Assembly: GCA_964342835.1 (NCBI GenBank) | Contig: CAYFGJ010000020.1 | Coordinates: forward strand, 1-14,106 | Origin: GCA-2716945 sp964342835 | GTDB taxonomy: Bacteria > Pseudomonadota > Gammaproteobacteria > GCA-002705445 > GCA-002716945 | Reading direction: 5' to 3' | Length of the DNA stretch: 14,106 nt | In this document: positions 6,211-13,386 of the stretch, in pieces | How positions within the stretch are numbered: the stretch's first letter is position 1 | Layout of the letters: the number at the start of each line of letters is the position of its first letter | The notes under the pieces: generated by a model | Told to the model about the DNA's origin: nothing | Database searches by the model: none | What the model saw: only the letters and a program-made list of their open reading frames with translations | Position numbers and translations under genes: made by a program

Positions 6211-7535
6211 AAATACATATACTTGGAATTTCTGGAACATTTATGACCGGCATTGCAATTTTAGCAAAGCAACTTGGTCATCAAGTTACTGGTTCAGATA
6301 GAAATATATATGAACCAATGAAATCAGTTTTAAAGAATGCTGAAATTAAAGTTTTTGAAAATTATAATCCGAATGTATTAGATAATAAATTAGATTTGGT
6401 AATAGTAGGAAATGTAATGTCTAGAGGGATGCCTATTATAGAAAAACTTTTAAAGTCTAATCTTGAGTTTACATCTGGTCCACAGTGGTTAAAAGAAAAT
6501 ATACTTGTCAACAAGAAAGTTATAGCAGTCTCTGGTACACATGGGAAAACTACAACTTCATCAATGATCACATGGATATTAAAATTTTCTAAATACAAGC
6601 CAAGCTATCTAATTGGTGGTTTGCCAAAAAATTTTACAACACCAGCTAAATTAGAACAATCAGAATATTTTGTTTTAGAAGCTGATGAATACGATACTGC
6701 ATTCTTTGATAAAAGATCAAAATTTATTCATTACAAACCTGACATTCTAATAATCAATAATATTGAATTTGATCATGCTGATATTTTTGAAAATATAAAT
6801 TCAATAATAAATAGCTTCCATGATTTAGTTAAATTAATACCTAATACAGGAAGTATAATTTATGATGTTGATGATCGTAATATTGATGAATTACTTAAAA
6901 TTGGATCTTGGTCAAAATTAGTACCTATAACATTAAAAAAGAAAAAAAATATTAAATGGAATTTAAGTAAGCAGAATAATAATTATTATCTAAATAACAA
7001 TGAAATTAAGATGGATTTAATTGGTATGCATAATTATAAAAATGCTTCATTAGCCATAATTGCTGCTAGTATATTGAAAATACCATTATCAAAATCAATA
7101 GAAGCTATTGAAAAATTTTCGGGAGTTAGAAGAAGAATGGAAAAAACTTCTACAATTAACATAGATAATAAGGAAATTGATATTTATGATGATTTTGCAC
7201 ATCATCCAACTGAAATAAAATTTTCTATAGAATCGTTAAAAGAAAAATTTCCAGAAAAAAAATTATTATCAATTTGTGAAATACGATCAAACTCAATGAT
7301 TCGTGGAACACACAAAGATGAATTATACAAGGCATTAATCTTATCAGATATAAGTTTTGTAATAGCAAGTAAAAAAGTAAACTGGAAATTTTCTAATACT
7401 GATAAAAAAATTTCTATGATTGATTCTTTAAAAGGAATTAATGAACATATCCATAAAAATCTTAAAAAATTTGATTTAATTTTGATTATGAGTAACGTAG
7501 ATACAAAAGAAATTGTAAAATCTATTAAAAATTAG
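6207..7535 (+). CDS. mpl: UDP-MurNAc:L-Ala-gamma-D-Glu-meso-DAP ligase Mpl
   Basis: A cytoplasmic Mur-ligase family enzyme that ATP-dependently attaches the recycled tripeptide L-Ala-gamma-D-Glu-mDAP to UDP-MurNAc, bypassing MurC, MurD and MurE. The N-terminal UDP-binding domain begins IHILGISGTFMTGIA. The ATP P-loop GTHGKTTT is at 110-117. EADEYDTAFFDKRSKF and NNIEFDHADIF are typical of Mpl rather than MurC. The C-terminal domain has YDDFAHHP (327-334). Length 442 is close to the family norm of about 450. It starts inside the stop of the preceding membrane-protein gene and is followed by msrB after 8 bases, so it is in the middle of a four-gene transcript. AmpD, which produces its peptide substrate, is encoded about 4 kb away. 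Confidence 0.95.
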   Translation: MKIHILGISGTFMTGIAILAKQLGHQVTGSDRNIYEPMKSVLKNAEIKVFENYNPNVLDNKLDLVIVGNVMSRGMPIIEKLLKSNLEFTSGPQWLKENILVNKKVIAVSGTHGKTTTSSMITWILKFSKYKPSYLIGGLPKNFTTPAKLEQSEYFVLEADEYDTAFFDKRSKFIHYKPDILIINNIEFDHADIFENINSIINSFHDLVKLIPNTGSIIYDVDDRNIDELLKIGSWSKLVPITLKKKKNIKWNLSKQNNNYYLNNNEIKMDLIGMHNYKNASLAIIAASILKIPLSKSIEAIEKFSGVRRRMEKTSTINIDNKEIDIYDDFAHHPTEIKFSIESLKEKFPEKKLLSICEIRSNSMIRGTHKDELYKALILSDISFVIASKKVNWKFSNTDKKISMIDSLKGINEHIHKNLKKFDLILIMSNVDTKEIVKSIKN

Positions 7536-7543
7536 TATTAAAT

Positions 7544-7939
7544 ATGAAAAAAATTATAAAAACAAATGATATGTGGAAGAAAGAATTACCAAGTGATGTC
7601 TATATTGTTACTAGAGAAAAAGGAACGGAATCTCCGTTTAGTGGAAAATATAATAAGAATTATAAAAAAGGATTGTATTGCTGTATATGTTGTCAAAATA
7701 TTTTATTTTCATCAGAACATAAATTTGATTCAGGAACTGGATGGCCAAGTTTTTATCAACCATACTCCAATGATTCAGTTAAACATATAGAAGATGATTC
7801 ATATAATATGATAAGAACTGAAGTCATTTGTAAACAATGTGACTCTCATCTCGGTCACATATTTAAGGATGGTCCCATACCTACTGGAGATAGATATTGT
7901 ATAAATTCTACATCTCTTGATTTTAAAGAAAATAAATAA
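7544..7939 (+). CDS. msrB: Peptide-methionine (R)-S-oxide reductase MsrB
   Basis: Reduces methionine-R-sulfoxide in oxidised proteins. The 131-residue chain is a complete MsrB domain: two zinc-binding CxxC pairs (C46/C49 and C96/C99), the GWPSFYQP segment, the CDSHLGHIF block and the catalytic cysteine C119 in RYCINS. The position of the usual resolving cysteine in the DSGxGWPSF loop is Thr (T65), so regeneration probably uses thioredoxin directly or another cysteine, for example C47 or C50. There is no signal peptide, so it acts in the cytoplasm. It is the third gene of the membrane-protein/mpl/msrB/LON run, with 8 bases to mpl and 2 bases to the next start. No clear ribosome site is seen. 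Confidence 0.95.
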   Translation: MKKIIKTNDMWKKELPSDVYIVTREKGTESPFSGKYNKNYKKGLYCCICCQNILFSSEHKFDSGTGWPSFYQPYSNDSVKHIEDDSYNMIRTEVICKQCDSHLGHIFKDGPIPTGDRYCINSTSLDFKENK

Positions 7940-7941
7940 TC

Positions 7942-8544
7942 ATGAACTCTGATATATTACCTATATTCCCATTAAGAAGTATAGTTTTACCAGGTGGGTT
8001 ATTTCCATTAAGAATATTTGAAAGAAGATACTTAGATATGGTGACACAATGTATAAAAGAAGATAAAGGTTTTTGTATAGCACTAGTCAAGAAAGAAAAT
8101 ACAGATAACTATACTACAGATGTATTTGAATTTGGTTCATATGTAAAAATATCTGATTGGAATAAGTTGCCTGATGGGTTGCTTGGAATTACAGTAGAAG
8201 GAAGAAAAATCGTAAAAATATTAAGGAGTTCGTTAGATAAAAATGGGTTGCTTAATGGAAAAATAAATACCATAGACCCAGAAAAAGAATATTTAGTTCC
8301 ACAAAAATATAGGTCTTTATCTGATTTTTATAGAAAAATTTCACCGGGCTTGAAAGATTTTATATCATACAAGCAAGAAAAATATTCAGATGCTAGTTGG
8401 TTAAGTTATCGTCTTACAGAATGTTTGCCTATCGATTTGAAAACTAAAGCAGATTTGATTGCCATGAATAGCTCGCTCGACAGACTTGAAAAAATAAATT
8501 ATTTAATGACAAAACTCTATGATGAGGAAATGAATAATCGTTAG
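7942..8544 (+). CDS. LON N-terminal (substrate-binding) domain protein
   Basis: A 200-residue stand-alone protein of the LON substrate-binding family. The opening LPIFPLRSIVLPGGLFPLRIFERRYLDM is characteristic of the N-terminal domain of Lon proteases, but no AAA+ or protease domain follows. Such stand-alone proteins are widespread in proteobacteria and their role is unsettled; substrate or peptide binding in protein quality control is the common guess. Translation likely couples with msrB (stop and start 2 bases apart). Its TAG stop overlaps the ilvD stop on the other strand (shared TTAG at 8541-8544), so the two transcripts converge with no room for an intergenic terminator. Confidence 0.85.
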   Translation: MNSDILPIFPLRSIVLPGGLFPLRIFERRYLDMVTQCIKEDKGFCIALVKKENTDNYTTDVFEFGSYVKISDWNKLPDGLLGITVEGRKIVKILRSSLDKNGLLNGKINTIDPEKEYLVPQKYRSLSDFYRKISPGLKDFISYKQEKYSDASWLSYRLTECLPIDLKTKADLIAMNSSLDRLEKINYLMTKLYDEEMNNR

Positions 8545-10214
8545 TCTTCGATATTAGTAATTGCTCCTAAACTAGCTTGACTTACAAGCTTTGCATATTT
8601 AGTTAAAACACCAGTAATTAATTTTCTTTTTGGTTTTTTCAATTCTTTAAACCTTTGTTTTATCGCAGATTGAGATATTTTAAGATTTAATTCTTTTTTA
8701 ACTACATCTATCTCAATAATATCATCATTTTTGATAATGGCTAAAGGACCACCAATGTATGCTTCGGGACTTATATGCCCTACTACAAATCCATGACTTC
8801 CGCCAGAAAATCTACCATCTGTTATTAATGCTACATCTTTACCCAAACCTTTTCCCATAACTGCAGAGGTAGGTGAAAGCATTTCTCTCATACCGGGCCC
8901 TCCAACTGGTCCTTCATTTCTAATAACAATCACTGTTCCCTTATAAATTTTATCATTAAGTATATCTTTTAAAGCTTGTTCTTCTGAATCATATACTTTT
9001 GCTTTACCTTCAAAATGTTCTCCTTCTTTGCCAGTAATTTTTGCAACAGAACCTTCTGGTGAAAGATTTCCATGTAATACAACTATATGCCCATTAGACT
9101 TAATAGGGTTATCGAATGATTTTATAATTCTCTGTTTTTTACTATAATGTTTAATAGTTTTTAGATTTTGTTTGATTGATTTACCGGTAACAGTTAAACA
9201 ATCTCCATGTAATAATTTTTTATCTAATAAAATTTTCATTAATGGAGCAAGTCCACCAATTTTAACAAATTCTGACATTGAAAATTTTCCGCTTGGTTTT
9301 AGATCTGCTAGTAAGGGTGTTTTTTTTCCAATTCTATTGAAATCATTTAATGTTAATTTCACATCTGCTGCGTTTGCTATTGCTAATAAGTGAAGTACAG
9401 CATTAGTTGAACCACCTAACGCCATTACAACCGTTATAGCATTTTCTAATGATTTTTTAGTTATAATATCTCTAGGACGAATATCTTTTTTAATACATTG
9501 AACTAATGCCTTAGCTGAATTTTTACAATCTAATTTTTTATCTTTAGAGATTGCTGTTTGAGTAGAACTATTAGTTAGACTAAGTCCCATGGCTTCTATC
9601 GCGCATGCCATAGTATTTGCTGTATACATCCCTCCACAAGATCCTGGTCCAGGTATAGCTTTTTTCTCAATTTGAGTTAATTCAGTATCAGAAATTTCTT
9701 TATTTGCATGTTTTCCTACTGCTTCAAAAACAGAAACAATATCTATTTTTTTATTCTTATATTTTCCAGGAAGTATAGTTCCGCCATAAATGAAAATGGA
9801 AGGTCTATTAAGACGTGCCATAGCCATTACACAAGCAGGCATATTTTTGTCACAACCACCTATGGTTAAGAAACCATCAAAACCTTCGCAACCAACAACG
9901 GTCTCTATAGAGTCAGCTATTACTTCTCTTGAGACCAATGAGTACCTCATACCATCAGTTCCCATAGATATTCCATCAGACACTGTTATTGTGTTAAAAA
10001 TTATTGATTTTGCTCCATACGAATCTATAGATGTAGCAGCATACTCAGCTAATTTATTTATATGCATATTACATGGGGTTACCATGCTCCATGTAGATGC
10101 AATACCGACTTGAGGTAATCTAAAGTCTTTATCTTTAAACCCAACAGCTCTTAACATTGAACGACTTGGCGATCTATCATGACCATCAACAATTTTTGAA
10201 GAAAATTTTCTCAT
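8541..10214 (-). CDS. ilvD: Dihydroxy-acid dehydratase IlvD
   Basis: Converts 2,3-dihydroxy-isovalerate and 2,3-dihydroxy-3-methylvalerate to the 2-keto acids in valine, isoleucine and pantothenate synthesis. The 557-residue length and three cysteines at C48 (TPCNMH), C121 (GGCDKNMP) and C193 (GPGSCGGM) fit the shorter branch that carries a [2Fe-2S] cluster in characterised members; E. coli IlvD is about 616 residues. K123 after C121 would be the Mg-binding carbamylated lysine. The C-terminal GRFSGGSHGFVVGHISPEA supplies the catalytic serine region. It starts 3 bases after the rnd stop, so it is probably transcribed with rnd. No leucine- or valine-rich leader peptide (attenuator) is visible. 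It overlaps the LON-domain gene by 4 bases at the 3' end. Confidence 0.96.
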   Translation of the reverse strand: MRKFSSKIVDGHDRSPSRSMLRAVGFKDKDFRLPQVGIASTWSMVTPCNMHINKLAEYAATSIDSYGAKSIIFNTITVSDGISMGTDGMRYSLVSREVIADSIETVVGCEGFDGFLTIGGCDKNMPACVMAMARLNRPSIFIYGGTILPGKYKNKKIDIVSVFEAVGKHANKEISDTELTQIEKKAIPGPGSCGGMYTANTMACAIEAMGLSLTNSSTQTAISKDKKLDCKNSAKALVQCIKKDIRPRDIITKKSLENAITVVMALGGSTNAVLHLLAIANAADVKLTLNDFNRIGKKTPLLADLKPSGKFSMSEFVKIGGLAPLMKILLDKKLLHGDCLTVTGKSIKQNLKTIKHYSKKQRIIKSFDNPIKSNGHIVVLHGNLSPEGSVAKITGKEGEHFEGKAKVYDSEEQALKDILNDKIYKGTVIVIRNEGPVGGPGMREMLSPTSAVMGKGLGKDVALITDGRFSGGSHGFVVGHISPEAYIGGPLAIIKNDDIIEIDVVKKELNLKISQSAIKQRFKELKKPKRKLITGVLTKYAKLVSQASLGAITNIED

Positions 10215-10217
10215 TGC

Positions 10218-11276
10218 TTATTGTAACAATTTACCAAAAATTTTAAATCTCCATCCTTGCATAAATCTTGCAGATGTACAATTTCTACAAAACATCTCAA
10301 TATCCCGTTTATTGGCTATTAAAGTAGGTGGAATATTATATTTATCAGATATCTCTGTTAATAACTTCTGATATTCTTTTTGCTTACTTTTTATATCATC
10401 ATGTTTAGATATTTCATTCTTCGATCCACTAACCTTATTGGAATTTAGGATTCTAACAAATAATTCTTTATCGGATTTCTCTAAATTTATCTTAGAAGAG
10501 CTGAACAAGTCATAATCATTTTTTTTAGACTGACAAAGTTTTATAAGAAAATGATCGCTCATTATCCATCTTTTAGGTACATTTGTATTTTGTGCAAGAG
10601 TTTCTCTCCACTCTGTTAATTTTTCCAATTTCTTCAATTGAGTATTATTTAAATTCAATGGGTAGTTTATTTTTTTCCATGCATCTTTTGGGCTTGTAAT
10701 AATATTATTCTTTCTTAAATCATTATTCTGTTCTTCTTTAAGCCACAACTCTCTTTTTAGTTTTATTAATTTATTTTTTAATTTTTTATATATTCTTATT
10801 AAGTATTTTACATCATTAGATGCATATATAAGTTTTTCTTCCGAAATTGGTCTTTTAAGCCAATCTGTTCTCCAAGATCCTTTCTTGATTTCTATATTCA
10901 ATAATTCATAAACTATTTGCGAATAACTTATATTTAATCCATAACCAGTCATATTGGCTGCAATTTGAGTATCAAATAAATTACATGGATAGCAATTATA
11001 ATATTTATATAAAACTTCTAAATCTTGCTTTGAAGAATGTATTATTTTTGTTATGTTTTTATTAAGTAATAATTGTTTTATAGTGTTTTTATCTTGTATG
11101 GCAAGAACATCAATACAATATGTATGTTTATCATTTGAAAGTTGAATTAAAGCGAGTATAGGATAATAACTAGATTCTCTAATAAATTCTGTATCAAGAC
11201 CTATACAGCTAGATTTATCCAAATTTGTTATAATTTTTTGTAATTTTTTGTCTGTATCAATCAGAAAATTTGTCAT
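10218..11276 (-). CDS. rnd: Ribonuclease D
   Basis: A 3'-5' exoribonuclease acting in tRNA and stable-RNA 3' maturation. The DEDDy core is complete: D28 and E30 in GLDTEFIRE, D85 in HSSKQDLEVLY, and Y151/D155 in YASNDVKYL. It is followed by an HRDC domain around TEWRETLAQNTNVPKRWIM, which helps bind RNA. Length 352 against about 375 in E. coli. The ATG at 11276-11274 lies directly behind a good -10 box and has no Shine-Dalgarno sequence, so the mRNA leader would be only about 8 bases. ilvD follows after 3 bases on the same strand. It is divergent from ampD with a 51-base gap holding both promoters. Confidence 0.93.
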   Translation of the reverse strand: MTNFLIDTDKKLQKIITNLDKSSCIGLDTEFIRESSYYPILALIQLSNDKHTYCIDVLAIQDKNTIKQLLLNKNITKIIHSSKQDLEVLYKYYNCYPCNLFDTQIAANMTGYGLNISYSQIVYELLNIEIKKGSWRTDWLKRPISEEKLIYASNDVKYLIRIYKKLKNKLIKLKRELWLKEEQNNDLRKNNIITSPKDAWKKINYPLNLNNTQLKKLEKLTEWRETLAQNTNVPKRWIMSDHFLIKLCQSKKNDYDLFSSSKINLEKSDKELFVRILNSNKVSGSKNEISKHDDIKSKQKEYQKLLTEISDKYNIPPTLIANKRDIEMFCRNCTSARFMQGWRFKIFGKLLQ

Positions 11277-11298
11277 AATTAAGATTAGCTATTATAGT
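11270..11298 (+). promoter_or_regulatory. Promoter of ampD-ampE
   Basis: TTGTCA (11270-11275) and TATAGT (11293-11298) are separated by exactly 17 bases, with 5/6 matches each. This is the best sigma70-type promoter in the window. The start point is expected near 11305, giving a leader of about 23 bases. The -35 box overlaps the rnd start codon on the other strand. Confidence 0.55.
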
Positions 11299-11320
11299 AA
11301 CATCTAAATGAATTTATTAA
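11291..11320 (-). promoter_or_regulatory. Promoter of rnd-ilvD
   Basis: On the minus strand a perfect TATAAT (11296-11291) is preceded at 18 bases by TTAATA (11320-11315), 4/6 to the -35 consensus. The -10 box overlaps that of the ampD promoter on the other strand by four base pairs, so simultaneous firing would be hindered. Confidence 0.45.
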
Positions 11321-11327
11321 ATAAATA

Positions 11328-11867
11328 ATGTTAAAATTGAATAAGACAAGTAACATATTAATGGATATACAATATCTTCCATCTGAAAACTTTGATAATC
11401 GTCCTGTTGGAGTGGAAATTGATACTATCATTTTACATTGTATTAGTTTGCCTGAAGGAGATTATACAACTAACTATGTTATTGACTTATTTTTAAATGA
11501 TTTAAATATAAATGCTCATCCATCTTTCCAAGAACTTAAAGATATCAAAGTTTCATCACATATATTTATAAGAAGAAATGGAAATATTATTCAATTTGTA
11601 CCATTTAATTCAAGAGCTTGGCATGCTGGAAAATCATCTTACCAAGGAAGGAATAATTTTAATGATTTCTCAATAGGAATTGAGCTTGAAGGAACAACCA
11701 CATCATTTTTTGAAGAAATACAGTATGATGCTTTAAAAAATGTTATTAAAACATTGAAGACTAACTATCCAAATATTAAGGATAATAATATAATAGGACA
11801 TAGTGATATATCACCTGATAGAAAAAATGATCCTGGATCGTTTTTTGACTGGAATAAAATTAAATAA
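11328..11867 (+). CDS. ampD: 1,6-anhydro-N-acetylmuramyl-L-alanine amidase AmpD
   Basis: A cytoplasmic zinc amidase that cleaves the bond between anhydro-MurNAc and the stem peptide during peptidoglycan recycling; loss of AmpD in enterobacteria derepresses AmpC beta-lactamase. The 179-residue length matches the family and there is no signal peptide. Zinc ligands are H37 in ILHCISLP, H158 in IIGHSDISPDR and D168 in NDPG; K166 is the conserved basic residue. RAWHAGKSSYQGR and FSIGIELEGT are the substrate-pocket segments. The released tripeptide is the substrate of Mpl, encoded at 6207-7535. The first ATG is taken because the N-terminal length then matches E. coli AmpD; a Met at codon 12 is possible. 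ampE follows after 6 bases. Confidence 0.96.
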   Translation: MLKLNKTSNILMDIQYLPSENFDNRPVGVEIDTIILHCISLPEGDYTTNYVIDLFLNDLNINAHPSFQELKDIKVSSHIFIRRNGNIIQFVPFNSRAWHAGKSSYQGRNNFNDFSIGIELEGTTTSFFEEIQYDALKNVIKTLKTNYPNIKDNNIIGHSDISPDRKNDPGSFFDWNKIK

Positions 11868-11873
11868 ATAACA

Positions 11874-12746
11874 ATGGAAACAATTATAATTATTTTATTA
11901 TCTCTGATTATTGAATTCTTATATGAACCTATAAAAAAATTTAGAAATGAAGATATATTTAAAAGAATATATGATTTATATAATTCATATTATAAATTAT
12001 ATCTTGAAAATAAGGCATTCTCATATATTTCTTGTTCAATAATAATAGTTATATTTATAACTATAATTATTAATATAGTAGCATTCATTCATCCTCTATT
12101 ATCTTTTGTAACAACTCTTTTAATTTTATTATTTTGTTTCTCGCCAAATGAATTTAATCAAAAAATTGAGGACTTTAAGTTTATTATAGAGAATGATCAA
12201 AATATTGAAAAATCTGATATTCTTCAAGAAATTGCGCCTAACTTAAAAAAGATTAATTTAAAAAATAATTTGCTTGAATCAATTTCTAAGAGTTTGTTCT
12301 TTAATTCTACTAGAAATATTTTTAATATCTTATTTTGGTTTCTGTTATTGGGAGCGGGTGGCGCGTTAGGTTACAGAATCTTAGATACTTTCGCATATAC
12401 ATCTACTATCAAAATTGATCAAAAATCTAGAATTGATATAAAAAAAATACTGGGTATCATAGAATTTATTCCAATAAGATTGAGTATATATGCTTTTGCA
12501 GTTGTAGGTAATTTTGAGAATGCATTACAATCATTGAAAACAACTACTACATCAACAGATATCTATCAATCAAATGTAGAATTAATAACTAATGTAGGTG
12601 AAGCGTCTTCTCGTCTACCTCACACAGGTGAAGAAGAAAATGTTTGGAATAATAAAATTTCTTATATACAAACTCTAATCGCTAGAGCTCTTCTAGCATG
12701 GCTAAGCATAATTCTTTTATTAGTTTTTGGTGGTTTTTTTATTTAA
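11874..12746 (+). CDS. ampE: AmpE-like inner-membrane protein
   Basis: A 290-residue membrane protein (E. coli AmpE is about 284). Hydrophobic segments are near residues 1-15, 47-70, 73-90, 147-170 and 270-290. The N-terminal helix with LIIEFLYEP and the central NIFNILFWFLLLGAGGALGYR block are typical of AmpE, a relative of CobD/CbiB. Its biochemical role is not settled; it is encoded with ampD and has been proposed as a membrane sensor for cell-wall stress or beta-lactams. It sits 6 bases after ampD with no clear ribosome site, so expression depends on the ampD transcript. The last 27 bases overlap the 3' end of queH on the opposite strand. It is one of the most AT-rich stretches of the window. 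Confidence 0.88.
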   Translation: METIIIILLSLIIEFLYEPIKKFRNEDIFKRIYDLYNSYYKLYLENKAFSYISCSIIIVIFITIIINIVAFIHPLLSFVTTLLILLFCFSPNEFNQKIEDFKFIIENDQNIEKSDILQEIAPNLKKINLKNNLLESISKSLFFNSTRNIFNILFWFLLLGAGGALGYRILDTFAYTSTIKIDQKSRIDIKKILGIIEFIPIRLSIYAFAVVGNFENALQSLKTTTTSTDIYQSNVELITNVGEASSRLPHTGEEENVWNNKISYIQTLIARALLAWLSIILLLVFGGFFI

Positions 12747-13376
12747 GAAATTATAAAATTTTGTTCCAATCTTAATAGGTGGCCTATTATTTTGATGTCT
12801 CCATATATTGGTATCTCTTAATGAATAAATGCACCCGCAGTATTCTTGTTGATAAAACTCTTCTTGTTTAGAAACTTGTAACATTCTTTGTGATCCGTTT
12901 TCTTTTCTCCAATTAAATGTCCAATATAATAAATCCTTATACTTAGAAGCAGCATAGTTACCTGAAGTATTGATCTGATTAAAATTCTTCCATCTAGATA
13001 TTCCAAGTGTACTTGAAAAAATATCAAAATTATTTTCATGTGCGAATTTAGCCGTATTCAAAAAACGCATATCAAAACACTTTGAGCATCTTAACCCTCT
13101 TTCTGGTTCCCATTCCATACCTTTTGTTATATTAAACCAATTAACTGTATCATAATCACCATCAACAAATGGAATGTTATTCTTATTAGCAAATATTATA
13201 TTTTCATTTTTTCTTAATAAATATTCTTCTTTTGGATGTATATTTGGATTATAAAAATACACAGTAAATTTTATCTCTGAATCTTGAAGTCTTAACATAA
13301 TATCTCCTGAACATGGAGCACAACAAGAGTGCAATAACAAATTCTTTTTATTATTTGGTAATTTCAGTCTTTCCAT
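12720..13376 (-). CDS. queH: Epoxyqueuosine reductase QueH
   Basis: Catalyses the last step of queuosine formation in tRNA anticodons, reducing epoxyqueuosine; QueH is the non-homologous alternative to the cobalamin-dependent QueG. The 218-residue chain shows the family signatures in order: HSCCAPCSG (C18, C19, C22), FYNPNIHP, ERGLRCSKCFDMR (C97, C100), LGISRWKNFNQ and YCGCIYS (C180, C182). These cysteines hold the 4Fe-4S cluster and an additional iron site in characterised members. It starts 10 bases after the tatD stop, forming a tatD-queH pair, and has only a weak AGAG element for ribosome binding. The last 27 bases overlap the end of ampE on the other strand. Confidence 0.94.
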   Translation of the reverse strand: MERLKLPNNKKNLLLHSCCAPCSGDIMLRLQDSEIKFTVYFYNPNIHPKEEYLLRKNENIIFANKNNIPFVDGDYDTVNWFNITKGMEWEPERGLRCSKCFDMRFLNTAKFAHENNFDIFSSTLGISRWKNFNQINTSGNYAASKYKDLLYWTFNWRKENGSQRMLQVSKQEEFYQQEYCGCIYSLRDTNIWRHQNNRPPIKIGTKFYNFLNKKTTKN

Positions 13377-13386
13377 TTATTTTCTC

